Below, piece after piece: positions 7,528 through 15,158 of a stretch of 30,030 nucleotides of DNA. Within the stretch, counting starts at the first letter, position 1, and the number at the start of each line of letters is the position of its first letter. Location of the stretch: positions 1 through 30,030 of the forward strand of contig JBNKVT010000046.1 of the NCBI GenBank assembly GCA_050299335.1, read 5' to 3'. The DNA is from JBNKVT01 sp050299335. GTDB lineage: Bacteria > Pseudomonadota > Alphaproteobacteria > Rhodobacterales > Rhodobacteraceae. The notes beneath the pieces were generated by a model, which was not told where the DNA came from, made no database searches, and saw nothing but the letters and a program-made list of their open reading frames with translations. Position numbers and translations under genes: made by a program.

Positions 7528-7948
7528 AACAGTTCGCTAGGTTTTTTGAGTATGAGGATAAATCCGAAACGAGATCGGGAGAGCGTCATACTCGGCGCCC
7601 GGTTACCCCGGTTTCTTAATTCGGGTTGTTACGACCCCTCCTCCCCTGGACTTGGACCGATGCATTCTTGCAGCCGGATTTGTTGAACTGGCCAGCCGCT
7701 CCAATAGGAGCGACTGGCCAGAGCAGATATCCCCGAGATCCCCCACTTGTGTCCAACCGCGGCTTTCGCCGACATGGTCAGACGCGGTATTCAAACAGTC
7801 CCCAACGCTTTGATACCTGAAACTCGTCGATTACCTGCTCACGGGGAAGTGAACCATATTCCTGACGTTTTGTGAACAGCCTTTTCGAAGTCTGACCCGA
7901 ATAAATCCGGTTTCATGACAGTCTGTCCGTATGCGAATTTTTGTCACT
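7528..7948 (-). other. non-coding region, candidate leftward small RNA
   Basis: No open frame here looks like protein. The minus strand carries a strong stem-loop at 7688-7721 (arms CTGGCCAG plus CGCTCC, loop of four bases, one mismatch), a GAGTATGA/TCATACTC pair spanning about 7547-7594, and a smaller GGGTCGT/ACAACCC loop near 7622-7636, all before the terminator at 7501-7527. I could not fit it to tmRNA, SRP RNA, RNase P RNA or a tRNA. A structured non-coding RNA is possible; an unusually long 3' UTR of the YjbQ gene, or decayed mobile DNA, are alternatives. Confidence 0.35.
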
Positions 7949-8365
7949 TCATGCAATATGTACAATAACTTGTCTGTCTTTTCTAGAAAACCTGTGCTCG
8001 AATAGGTAAAGCCCCTGCCAGGTTCCCAGCAGCAATTTTCCGTCATTTGCGGGAATCACGAGTGACGTTTGCGTCAAGGCCGCCTTCAGATGCGCGGGCA
8101 TGTCGTCCGGGCCTTCCTGGGTGTGGGTCAGCCAGTGCATCGAAGGGTCGTCGCCATAGGGAACCAGACGCTCGAAGAAAGCTGCGAGGTCGTCCTGAAC
8201 CCTCGGGTCGGCATTCTCCTGGATGAGCAGGGAACAGGATGTGTGGCGCACAAAGAGCGTGACCAGGGCCGGCCTGGAACCAGCCTCGCGGACCAGCGGC
8301 GCGACGCGCGCGGTGAAATCGTAAAGGCCGGGACCGTCGGTGCTGAGTGTGAGGCTGGTCTGCAT
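7949..8365 (-). CDS. YjbQ/UPF0047 family protein
   Basis: 138 residues, the usual size of this single-domain family. Diagnostic stretches are LVTLFVRHTSCSLLIQENADP (residues about 35-55), MHWLTHTQEGPDDMPAHLKAAL (about 77-98) and the C-terminal GTWQGLYLFEHR. The conserved H-T-S-C-S and H-x-x-x-x-x-H-x-K elements line a metal-binding pocket. Family members can rescue thiamine-phosphate synthase mutants, but their real role is unsettled. Cytoplasmic. The start ATG at 8365 gives the full family length; no strong ribosome-binding site precedes it. A long palindrome (8377-8491) lies directly upstream and may carry or separate its promoter. Downstream is the putative small-RNA region. Confidence 0.85.
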   Translation of the reverse strand: MQTSLTLSTDGPGLYDFTARVAPLVREAGSRPALVTLFVRHTSCSLLIQENADPRVQDDLAAFFERLVPYGDDPSMHWLTHTQEGPDDMPAHLKAALTQTSLVIPANDGKLLLGTWQGLYLFEHRFSRKDRQVIVHIA

Positions 8366-8376
8366 GTAACCGGGTA

Positions 8377-8491
8377 TATAGCATTTTGCGCCAAATCGAA
8401 TTCATTCCAAACCGCGAACGCATTTGCTACGCAAACGCTGTCTCGCGGATCGGAATGAATAAGTGAATCCGGTCAGGCGCAAAGCGCTCTA
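8377..8491. repeat. 115-bp nested palindrome, copy R6
   Basis: Outer arms TTTGCGCC/GGCGCAAA, middle arms ATTCATTCC/GGAATGAAT and CCGCGA/TCGCGG, and a core GCATTTGC-TAC-GCAAACGC. Its ends (TATAGC… and …GCTCTA) resemble the ends of R1 and R2, and the total length is similar, but the internal sequence differs. It lies 114 bp after the stop of the ABC ATPase gene and 11 bp before the YjbQ start, so both genes read leftward across or away from it. Confidence 0.7.
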
Positions 8492-8604
8492 AACCAAGGG
8501 GCGCAGGTCCGGAACCGCTTAAACCGGCATCGCTTGCCATCAGCCCCGTGGTCAGTGCGGGCGGATATGCGAAAGCGGCCAAGTCCCGGGGAGTGCAGTG
8601 CGAT

Positions 8605-10197
8605 CTACGGTGCCGCGCCCGCCTCCAATTCCGGGGCCGCGTCGATCAGCGCCCGCGTATAGGGATGCCGGGGCGACGCGAAGACCGCCTCGGTTTCCCC
8701 CGTCTCGACAATCTTTCCGGCCTTCATCACCAAGACCTTGTCGGTGATCCGCCGCACCACATGCAGGTCGTGGGAAATGAAGAGGTAACTCAGCCCCAGC
8801 GCCCCCGACAGATCCGCCAGCAGATCGAGGATCTGCGCCCTTATCGAGACATCCAGCGCCGAGACCGCCTCGTCGAGCAGGATCAGCCGCGGCCGGATGA
8901 TCAGGGCGCGGGCAATCGCGATCCGCTGCCGCTGGCCGCCGGAAAACTCATGGATGAACTTCCCGGCATCCGAGCCCGCCAGCCCCACGCTCTCGAGTGC
9001 GGCCGCCACCGCCCGCTCCCGCGCCACGCCCAGCGGAGCATCGTCGAGCAGGTGAAACGGCTCGGCCACCAGCCGCCCCACCCGGTGCCGCGGGTTGAAG
9101 CTGCCATAGGGGTCCTGGAACACCACCTGCATTCCCCGCCGAGCCGCGCGCGAGACATGGCCCCCGGCGCGGACCACCTCGCCGCCGATGCGGATCTCGC
9201 CGCCCTGGATATCGTCGAGGCCAAGGATCGCCCTTGTCAGCGTCGACTTCCCGCAGCCGCTTTCGCCCACCAGCCCGACGCTCTCGCCTTGCTCGATGGC
9301 AAAACTCACCCCGTCCACGGCCCGCACCGGCGGATTGCGCCGCAGCAGCCCCCGCCGCCGTCCCGGATACTCCCGGACCAGCCCCGAGACCTGCAACAGG
9401 CTCGCCGTGCCATGCGAAGCGGAGCGGTCGGGATGATGGGACGAGGCGGCGATCAGGCGTCGTGTATAGCTGTGCTGCGGCTCGCGCAGGATCTCGGTCG
9501 TGTGGCCCCCTTCCAGGACAACGCCGTCGCGCATGATCGCGACATGGTCCGCCATATCCGCCACCACGGCGAGGTCGTGGGAGACCAGCAGCAGGCTCAT
9601 CCCGTCCTCGCGCACCAGCTTTTGCAGCAGATCGAGGATCTGCGCCTGGGTGGTCACGTCCAGCGCCGTGGTCGGTTCGTCGGCGATCAGCAGCTTCGGG
9701 CTCCGGGCGATGGCCGAGGCGATCACCACCCGCTGGCGCTGCCCGCCCGACAGTTCATGCGGATAGAGCCCGAGCGGAAACCGCTCCCCCGGCAGCCCGA
9801 CCCGCGCCAGCGTCTCCGCCGCCCGGCCCATCGCCACGCGCCGCGAGATCTCCTCGTGAACGAGGATCGTCTCGGCCACCTGGTCGCCGATGGTCTTCAC
9901 CGGGTTCAGCGCCGTCATCGGTTCCTGGAACACCATGCCGATTTCGTTGCCCCTGATGCCGCACATCCCGGCCTCGTCCAGGCTCAGAAGGTCGCGGCCT
10001 TCCAGCCGCACCTCGCCCTGCGTCGCCGAGCCCTCGGGCAACAGCCCCATCACCGCCAGCGCCGTCATCGACTTTCCCGAGCCGCTTTCGCCGATCACCC
10101 CCAGCACCTCGCCCGGCGCCAGCGTCATCGAGACGCGGTCGAGGATCGGGGTCCCGTGGATCGCCAGCGACAGGTCACGGATCTCCAGAAGGCTCAT
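8605..10197 (-). CDS. peptide/nickel-type ABC importer, fused double ATPase
   Basis: 530 residues with two complete nucleotide-binding domains in one chain (DppD-DppF fusion, as in GsiA). First domain: Walker A GESGSGKS (36-43), signature LSGGQRQR (149-156), Walker B LLIADEPTT (169-177). Second domain: Walker A GESGCGKST (311-319), signature FSGGQRQR and Walker B LILLDEAVS. Oligopeptide-type C-terminal extensions follow each domain (HSYTRRLI and HPYTRALI). It powers import through the two permeases encoded just upstream; its ATG overlaps the preceding permease stop by 4 bp. No substrate-binding protein gene is adjacent on either side, so the cargo is unknown and the complex must use a protein encoded elsewhere. 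Confidence 0.92.
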   Translation of the reverse strand: MSLLEIRDLSLAIHGTPILDRVSMTLAPGEVLGVIGESGSGKSMTALAVMGLLPEGSATQGEVRLEGRDLLSLDEAGMCGIRGNEIGMVFQEPMTALNPVKTIGDQVAETILVHEEISRRVAMGRAAETLARVGLPGERFPLGLYPHELSGGQRQRVVIASAIARSPKLLIADEPTTALDVTTQAQILDLLQKLVREDGMSLLLVSHDLAVVADMADHVAIMRDGVVLEGGHTTEILREPQHSYTRRLIAASSHHPDRSASHGTASLLQVSGLVREYPGRRRGLLRRNPPVRAVDGVSFAIEQGESVGLVGESGCGKSTLTRAILGLDDIQGGEIRIGGEVVRAGGHVSRAARRGMQVVFQDPYGSFNPRHRVGRLVAEPFHLLDDAPLGVARERAVAAALESVGLAGSDAGKFIHEFSGGQRQRIAIARALIIRPRLILLDEAVSALDVSIRAQILDLLADLSGALGLSYLFISHDLHVVRRITDKVLVMKAGKIVETGETEAVFASPRHPYTRALIDAAPELEAGAAP

Positions 10198-11009
10198 CGC
10201 GCCGCCCTCCGGATGCGGGGGTCGAGGGCGTCGCGCAGACCGTCTCCCATCAGGTTGAGGCCGAGGACGGTGAGGACGATGGCCAGCCCGGGAAAGATCG
10301 CCAGATGCGGGTTGGCGTAGATATGGGTCTGGCTGTCGGCCAGCATCACCCCCCAGCTCGGGGTCGGGAGCTGCACGCCGAGGCCGAGATAGGACAGGCC
10401 CGCCTCAGCGAGGATGCCGAGCGACAGCTGGATGGTGCCCTGGACGATCATGAGGTTGGCGACATTGGGCAGGATATGCTCGGCCGAGATGCGGGCCTTG
10501 CCCTTGCCGGCGACGCGGGCGGCGAGGATGAAGTCGCGGCGCCAGAGGCTGGCGGCGGAACCGCGGGTCAGGCGGGCGAAGACGGGTATGTTGAAGATGC
10601 CGATGGCGATGATGGCGTTGAAGGCGCCCGGCCCGAAACTGGCGGTGATCAGGATGGCGATCAAGAGCGACGGGAAGGCGAAGATCAGGTCGTTGCCACG
10701 CATGATGACTTCGTCGAGCAGCGCGCCCCGGTTGGCGGCGGCCAAGAGGCCGAGGGGGACGCCGAGCCCCATGCCGATGCCGACGGCGACGATGGCCACC
10801 GCGATGGAGGTGCGGCCGCCGACCATGATCATCGACAGGATGTCGCGCCCGTAATGGTCGGTGCCGAGCCAGTGCGCGCCGGACGGTCTGAGGAACCGTG
10901 TGCCGATATCGAGGGCCTCGACATCATAGGGCGTCCAGAGGAAGGACAGAAGCGCGGCAGCGGTGAAGGCAGCGCTGAGGGCAATGCCGATCCAGAGCCC
11001 GCGCATCAC
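10194..11009 (-). CDS. peptide/nickel-type ABC importer permease (DppC-like)
   Basis: 271 residues. One N-terminal helix is followed by the DppC hallmark HWLGTDHYGRDILSMIMVGGR (about 46-66), then five further membrane segments. The cytoplasmic coupling loop (EAA motif) is FILAARVAGKGKARISAEHILPN, which docks on the ATPase. It overlaps the ATPase gene by 4 bp downstream and the DppB-like permease by 4 bp upstream, so all three are translated from one leftward message. Inner membrane. Confidence 0.92.
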   Translation of the reverse strand: MMRGLWIGIALSAAFTAAALLSFLWTPYDVEALDIGTRFLRPSGAHWLGTDHYGRDILSMIMVGGRTSIAVAIVAVGIGMGLGVPLGLLAAANRGALLDEVIMRGNDLIFAFPSLLIAILITASFGPGAFNAIIAIGIFNIPVFARLTRGSAASLWRRDFILAARVAGKGKARISAEHILPNVANLMIVQGTIQLSLGILAEAGLSYLGLGVQLPTPSWGVMLADSQTHIYANPHLAIFPGLAIVLTVLGLNLMGDGLRDALDPRIRRAAR

Positions 11010-11950
11010 CGCGACCTCAGGCGGGGATCGACGGCGGCATGGGCCAGATCGGTGAGGAAGGTGACGAGGATGACGGCGAACACAAGCAGCATCACCACGC
11101 TCTCGACCACGATCAGGTCGCGCTGGGTGATGGCCTGGAAGATCAGCCGCCCGAGCCCCGGCAGGTAGAAGAGATTCTCGATGATGATGGCCCCGGCCAG
11201 CAGAAAGGAGAATTGCAGGCCGAGGATGGTCAGGACCGGGATCATGGCGTTCTTGAGCGCATGGCGCCAGAGCGCCTGGCCCCTTGTCAGACCGCGGGCA
11301 CGGGCGGTGCGCATGAAATCCTCGTGCAGCGTGTCGATCAGTGCCGAGCGCATGACCCGGGCGAGGATCGAGGCCTGTGGCAGGGCCAGGGCGATGGCCG
11401 GCAGGGTCAGGGCTTTCAGCGCCGGGAACAGCCCCGCGTCCCAGCCCGGGAAACCGCCGGCCGAGAACCAGCGCAGGGTGACGGCGAAGAACAGGGCGAG
11501 CAGCATCCCGAACCAGAAATTCGGAATGGCGATGCCAAGCTGCGTCAGCCCCATGATCGCGGTGTCGGGTGCCCGGCCCCGGTGGGTGGCGGCATAGATG
11601 CCGGTCGGGAAGGCGATCGCGGTGGACAGCGCCAGGGCATAGAGCGCCAGCGGCAGCGAGACGGTGATCCGGTCGGCGATCATGCCCGCGACCGGAGTGC
11701 GGTAGGTGTAGGAGATGCCGAAATCGCCCTGCACCAGGCCGGTGACCCAGGCGAGATACCGCTCGATCCCGCCGATATCGAGGCCGAGCTCGGCGCGGAG
11801 CGCGGCGACGGTCTCGGGCGAGGCGTTGATACCGAGCATGAACGCGGCCGGGTCGCCGGGAATGACCTCAAGCATGGCGAAGACCACCATCGAGGCGACG
11901 ACCAGCGACAGGGCCAGCGAAATCAGGCGTTTGAGCGCATAGCGGAGCAT
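11006..11950 (-). CDS. peptide/nickel-type ABC importer permease (DppB-like)
   Basis: 314 residues, six expected membrane helices. The N-terminus has the family pattern MLRYALKRLISLALSLVVAS followed by VIPGDPAAFMLG (about 30-41), and the EAA loop is FMRTARARGLTRGQALWRHA. It is the first gene of the leftward three-gene importer operon; the ATG at 11950 begins the family N-terminus. Its upstream region (11951-12097) is shared with the divergent ArsR gene, so that repressor may influence both, which is inference from position. Confidence 0.92.
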   Translation of the reverse strand: MLRYALKRLISLALSLVVASMVVFAMLEVIPGDPAAFMLGINASPETVAALRAELGLDIGGIERYLAWVTGLVQGDFGISYTYRTPVAGMIADRITVSLPLALYALALSTAIAFPTGIYAATHRGRAPDTAIMGLTQLGIAIPNFWFGMLLALFFAVTLRWFSAGGFPGWDAGLFPALKALTLPAIALALPQASILARVMRSALIDTLHEDFMRTARARGLTRGQALWRHALKNAMIPVLTILGLQFSFLLAGAIIIENLFYLPGLGRLIFQAITQRDLIVVESVVMLLVFAVILVTFLTDLAHAAVDPRLRSR

Positions 11951-12054
11951 CGGCCCTCTTCGATCCCGCCGCCCGGTCGCGGGCGGCAGCGGGCCTTTTC
12001 TATCGCCCGGACCGGGGCGGGTCGAGGGCGAATGGAGCGTCGGGGCTTGCCTTT

Positions 12055-12074
12055 ATTTAACAGTTTTGTTAAAT
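12055..12074. promoter_or_regulatory. ArsR operator palindrome overlapping a candidate promoter
   Basis: ATTTAACA-GTTT-TGTTAAAT is a perfect 8-bp inverted repeat, 23 bases before the arsR-type start codon. TTGCCT (12047-12052) and TTAAAT (12069-12074), 16 bases apart, could be the -35 and -10, so a bound dimer would cover the promoter. AT-rich inverted repeats of this size are typical ArsR-family sites. Autorepression is inferred. Confidence 0.6.
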
Positions 12075-12097
12075 ACGATTCGATCCCGGAGAACCAC

Positions 12098-12454
12098 ATG
12101 CCCGCTACCGCCCCGCTCGACCGTATCTTCTCGGCCCTTGCCGACCCGACACGCCGCGCCATCGTCGCGCGGCTGACCGCGGGCGAGGCGACGGTGCTGG
12201 AGATCGCCGAGCCCTTCGGCATCTCGCTGCCGGCGGTGTCGCGGCATCTGAAAGTGCTGGAAACCGCCGGAGTGATCGCGCGCGGCCGCGACGCCCAGCG
12301 CCGGCCCTGCCGGCTGAACCCCGAGGCCATCGCCGCCGTGACCGGCTGGGGCGCGCATACGCGCGCGGCCTGGGAAGCCCGGCTCGACCGGCTGGAGGCC
12401 CATCTCAAGGCCAATCCCGAGGCACCGTCCTCGAACAGGGAACCTAAGCCATGA
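12098..12454 (+). CDS. ArsR-family transcriptional repressor
   Basis: 118 residues. The winged helix occupies about residues 6-75: IFSALADPTRRAIVARL, recognition helix ISLPAVSRHLKVLETAGVI, and the wing ARGRDAQRRPCRL. There is no ELCVCDL-type metal-site motif; the corresponding helix has VLEIAEPF, so it probably is not a metal sensor but belongs to the group paired with SRPBCC proteins. The ATG at 12098 has GGAG seven bases upstream and follows the palindrome at 12055-12074. Its TGA overlaps the start of the next gene (ATGA), indicating translational coupling. The long open frame upstream to 11039 is antisense to the permease and not part of the gene. Confidence 0.9.
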   Translation: MPATAPLDRIFSALADPTRRAIVARLTAGEATVLEIAEPFGISLPAVSRHLKVLETAGVIARGRDAQRRPCRLNPEAIAAVTGWGAHTRAAWEARLDRLEAHLKANPEAPSSNREPKP

Positions 12455-12918
12455 AAGCCACCCCGATGCCCTATGACATTGAAAACGAGGTCGTGCTGAC
12501 ACGCGTCATCGATGCCCCCCTTACGCGGGTCTTCGCCGCATGGACGGACCCCGAGGACCTGCCGGTCTGGTTCGGCCCCGCCGGGTTTTCCTGCAAGACC
12601 CATGCCATCGACATACGCGAGGGCGGGCATTGGCATTTCGACATGACCGGCCCGGATGGCACCCTCTTTCCCAACTGGATGGAATTTCTCGAGATCGTCC
12701 CCGACGCGCGCATCGTCACCCTTCACGGCGCCAGGCGCGGCGATCAGGACGCCCACCGCGTGACCGTCACCTTCGACAGCCAGTCCAACGGCAAGACGGT
12801 GGTCACGCTCCGCCAGCTTCACACCTCACCCGAGCGGCGGGCGGCGGTGATCGGCTTCGGTGCCGTGGAACTGGGGCTGCAGACGCTGGACAAGCTGGCG
12901 GCGCGGGTCGCGGACTGA
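12451..12918 (+). CDS. SRPBCC/AHSA1-family protein
   Basis: 155 residues, one START-like helix-grip domain. It opens with VLTRVIDAPLTRVFAAWTDPEDLPVWFGP (about 11-39), then the GGHWHFDM strand, and closes with the long C-terminal helix (GAVELGLQTLDKLAARVA). Such proteins bind small hydrophobic ligands in a central cavity; those encoded next to an ArsR repressor are common, but their ligands are mostly unknown. It overlaps the repressor gene by 4 bp and is controlled by the same promoter. A GC-rich palindromic repeat follows 17 bp after the stop. Confidence 0.88.
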   Translation: MKATPMPYDIENEVVLTRVIDAPLTRVFAAWTDPEDLPVWFGPAGFSCKTHAIDIREGGHWHFDMTGPDGTLFPNWMEFLEIVPDARIVTLHGARRGDQDAHRVTVTFDSQSNGKTVVTLRQLHTSPERRAAVIGFGAVELGLQTLDKLAARVAD

Positions 12919-12934
12919 GCCAAACGCACGCGAC

Positions 12935-13034
12935 ACCCTCTCCCCCATCCCCTCTCCCAAAGGGAGAGGGGCGAGCCTAGCGGCGATGCCGGCATTCCCC
13001 CCTCCCGCTGGGAGGGGGGTCAGGGGGGAGGTTC
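12935..13034. repeat. GC-rich palindromic interspersed repeat, copy B
   Basis: Same two-hairpin architecture as copy A at 143-249: CCCCTCTCCC/GGGAGAGGGG (about 12949-12971) and CCCCCCTCCC…GGGAGGGGGG followed by GGGGGGAGGTT. It fills the gap between the convergent SRPBCC and rlmJ genes, so it may act as a two-way end-of-transcript structure. Confidence 0.7.
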
Positions 13035-13054
13035 GGCACAATGTCGCAACGGGC

Positions 13055-13816
13055 TCAGAAAAGCCGCCCCAGCGCCGCCTCCAAACCCTTCACCTGCCCC
13101 GCCACCCCGTGGGGCAAGTTGACGAAGGCGAGGCCGGAGCCGGTCATGCCCCGTCCCTTGCCGAGATCGAACCCGACCTCGGAGCGCTGGATCGTCAGCG
13201 GCGCCAGCCCGGCCAGCAGCGCCTTGTGCCGGCCCTCGGGCAGGATCGGGTACCAGACCATCACCACCGCCTGCGGCCATCTTGCGATCAGCTTGCGGAC
13301 GAATCCCGCCGCCGCTTCGTATTCGGTCTTCACCTCATAGGAGGGATCGACCAGCACCAGGCCGCGGCGCGGGTCGGGGGGCGACAGGGCCAGCACGCCC
13401 TCATAGCCGTCGCGCTTGTGGATGGCGGTATTGGGAGCGGCCAGCGCACGCTTCAAGGCCGCGTGCTCGGCGGGGTGCAGTTCCATCAGGTGCAGCCGGT
13501 CGTCGGAACCCAGCATTTCGCGGGCGATCAGCGGCGAGCCGGGATAGGCGGTGGGACCATGCCGGTCGCGAACACGGGCCAGAATCTCGGCATAGGGCCC
13601 GTCGGGCGGCGCGTGACCGCCGATGCCGGCCGCCGCCTCGCCGGTCTTCGCCGCCTCCGGGCCGGAGAGATCATAGAGGCCGCGACCGGAATGGGTCTCC
13701 ATATAGGTGATCGGACGGGGCTTGCGCTTCAGCGCCTTCAACAGCAGCGCCAGCGCGGCATGCTTGTGCATGTCGGCGGGATTTCCGGCGTGAAAGGCGT
13801 GCTGATAGGATAGCAT
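13055..13816 (-). CDS. rlmJ: 23S rRNA (adenine-2030-N6)-methyltransferase RlmJ
   Basis: 253 residues. The RlmJ N-terminus MLSYQHAFHAGNPADMHKH is clear, followed by YMETHSGRGLYDL (39-51, SAM-binding region) and the catalytic DPSY (157-160; DPPY in most N6-adenine methyltransferases), then VVMVWYPI. The enzyme methylates A2030 of 23S rRNA. The Pro-to-Ser change in DPPY is tolerated in this superfamily (DPPY, NPPY, DPSY all occur). The gene stands alone: convergent with the SRPBCC gene, and separated by 295 bp and palindrome R3 from the upstream GGDEF gene. Confidence 0.92.
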   Translation of the reverse strand: MLSYQHAFHAGNPADMHKHAALALLLKALKRKPRPITYMETHSGRGLYDLSGPEAAKTGEAAAGIGGHAPPDGPYAEILARVRDRHGPTAYPGSPLIAREMLGSDDRLHLMELHPAEHAALKRALAAPNTAIHKRDGYEGVLALSPPDPRRGLVLVDPSYEVKTEYEAAAGFVRKLIARWPQAVVMVWYPILPEGRHKALLAGLAPLTIQRSEVGFDLGKGRGMTGSGLAFVNLPHGVAGQVKGLEAALGRLF

Positions 13817-13982
13817 CGCCGCCTGACTAGACTATTTTGGCCGGAGGCGGAATCCTCATTCGCCGGCACGCCCGGGTTGAGCGCGGGACGGGTCCGGCCC
13901 GGCGGCATCGCGCCCTGTTCCGGAAGCATCCCGACCCAAGCCCGCTCCGGCAGGACCCCGCCCTGTCGGAAGCCGCATTACG

Positions 13983-14082
13983 GCGTTCCGCCCTATCCCT
14001 GATAAATCACGTATCACCGATAGCATTGAAATCGCCAGATTTCCTCGCATCGAATGGGGGTTCAGGTCAAAGGCGGACCGCG
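13983..14082. repeat. about 100-bp palindrome, copy R3
   Basis: Outer ends GCGTTCCGCC and GGCGGACCGC pair. The core is CGAT…GAAATC-GCCA-GATTTC…ATCG. The layout and several blocks (CTGATAAATCACGTATCACC, TTCAGGT) match R1, R2 and R4, with the core pairs changed together. It starts 30 bp beyond the stop of the GGDEF gene and could terminate or stabilise that leftward transcript. The rest of 13817-14111 shows no gene. Confidence 0.75.
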
Positions 14083-14111
14083 TCAACGATCCTGGTGGAC
14101 TGCCCGTCGTC

Positions 14112-15158
14112 TCAGGCAATCGCCACTTGGTCGCGACCGCAATTCTTGGCCTCCAGAAGCAGTTTGTCCGCCCGGTCGATCAGCTTTTCCTTGGTATCGC
14201 CGTCGCGAAGATCCGTCACCCCGAAGGACACCGTCAGATTGCCGATCTTTTCGCCGCTGTCATCCGACACCCAGTCGATCTGGCGGAAGCTGATGCGGAT
14301 GGTCTCGACCAGTTCCAGTGCCTGATCGCTGGTCGTGTTCGGCAGGAGCAGCGCGAATTTCGCGCCCGAGAACCGCGCCGGCACCTGCGTGCCGCTCAGA
14401 TGCCGCTTCAATTCTCGGGCATAGACCTTCATCACATTGTCGCCCGCCGTCATGCCCCAGCGCTGGTTGACCTCTTCCATGCCATCGATATCGCCGAAAG
14501 CAAAAGTCACCGCCTGCTGCTTGTGCCGCGCGTTCAGAAGCGCGTCGTCGAGGAGATCGTCCATCCGCCGCCGGTTCGCCAGCTTGGTCAGATAATCGGA
14601 ATAGGCCGAGCGCTTGACCTCCATCAGCTCGCGCTCCAGCCGCGAGACCTTGGCGCGGTTCTTCTCCAGCTGCACGCTCATCCGCTGCGCCGAGGCCATG
14701 TGGCTCTGGTTGACCTTCTGCAATTGCGAGATCGTCGAGGCCACTTCGCGCTTGGAACTGGTCGCGGACAGCGAGTGCCGCGCCCGGTTCAGCGAGCCGG
14801 AAAAGGCCGAATGCTGCTTGATATTGTCGTCGAGCGAGTTGGAAACATCCCCCAGCGCCGAATCCAGCGTCTCGCCGATGCTGCGCAATTCCTCGGACAT
14901 GGCGCGCGGCGACAACATCTGGTTGTAGATCTCGCAGAGCGACGCCTCGGTGATCGCCTCGCCGGTATTCATCGCCTTGTCGAGAATCTCGTTCAACTTG
15001 ATATTCTTGCGCTCGGCATAGGTGTACCACACCGTGTAAACCTCGGGGACCACCGGGGTCTCGTATTTCTGTGCGAAACCCATGGCCCGCTCGGATATCT
15101 GGTGAATGGCCATCGTTCTTCTGTAGTCCCCCGAACCGATTTGCATGACTCGCGTCAT
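14112..15158 (-). CDS. degenerate GGDEF-domain protein
   Basis: 348 residues from the ATG at 15158. Residues 1-140 are a helical N-terminal domain without a recognisable sensor; 140-186 look like a coiled coil (QLEKNRAKVSRLERELMEVKR); 187-348 form a GGDEF fold (YSDYLTKLANRRRMDDLL…FGDIDGMEEVNQRWGMTAGDNVMK). The signature GGDEF is SGAKF at 264-268, so the substrate-binding glycine and both acidic catalytic/metal residues are lost, the N-D pair of the nucleotide site is N-Q, and no RxxD inhibitory site precedes it. Diguanylate cyclase activity is therefore unlikely; a GTP or c-di-GMP-responsive, or purely structural, role is possible. No membrane span: cytoplasmic. A TTG start at 15179 and an ATG at 15113 are in frame; 15158 has CAGGTG six bases upstream. 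Confidence 0.85.
   Translation of the reverse strand: MTRVMQIGSGDYRRTMAIHQISERAMGFAQKYETPVVPEVYTVWYTYAERKNIKLNEILDKAMNTGEAITEASLCEIYNQMLSPRAMSEELRSIGETLDSALGDVSNSLDDNIKQHSAFSGSLNRARHSLSATSSKREVASTISQLQKVNQSHMASAQRMSVQLEKNRAKVSRLERELMEVKRSAYSDYLTKLANRRRMDDLLDDALLNARHKQQAVTFAFGDIDGMEEVNQRWGMTAGDNVMKVYARELKRHLSGTQVPARFSGAKFALLLPNTTSDQALELVETIRISFRQIDWVSDDSGEKIGNLTVSFGVTDLRDGDTKEKLIDRADKLLLEAKNCGRDQVAIA

Noticed and set aside
7622..7680. T-arm-like GGTCCAAGTCC on the minus strand as a tRNA
   Set aside because: Flanking bases do not pair as a T-stem and no acceptor, D or anticodon arms can be drawn.
7603..7794. 63-codon minus-strand frame in the intergenic region
   Set aside because: No ribosome-binding site, no recognisable sequence, and it runs through the strong hairpin at 7688-7721.
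8548..10320. 590-codon open frame on the plus strand
   Set aside because: It lies exactly antisense to the double ABC ATPase, is His/Arg/Gln-rich and shows no domain; it reflects GC-rich codon bias.
11039..12097. Long N-terminal extension of the ArsR gene
   Set aside because: It runs antisense through the DppB-like permease; the ArsR domain starts at 12098 with its own ribosome-binding site and operator.
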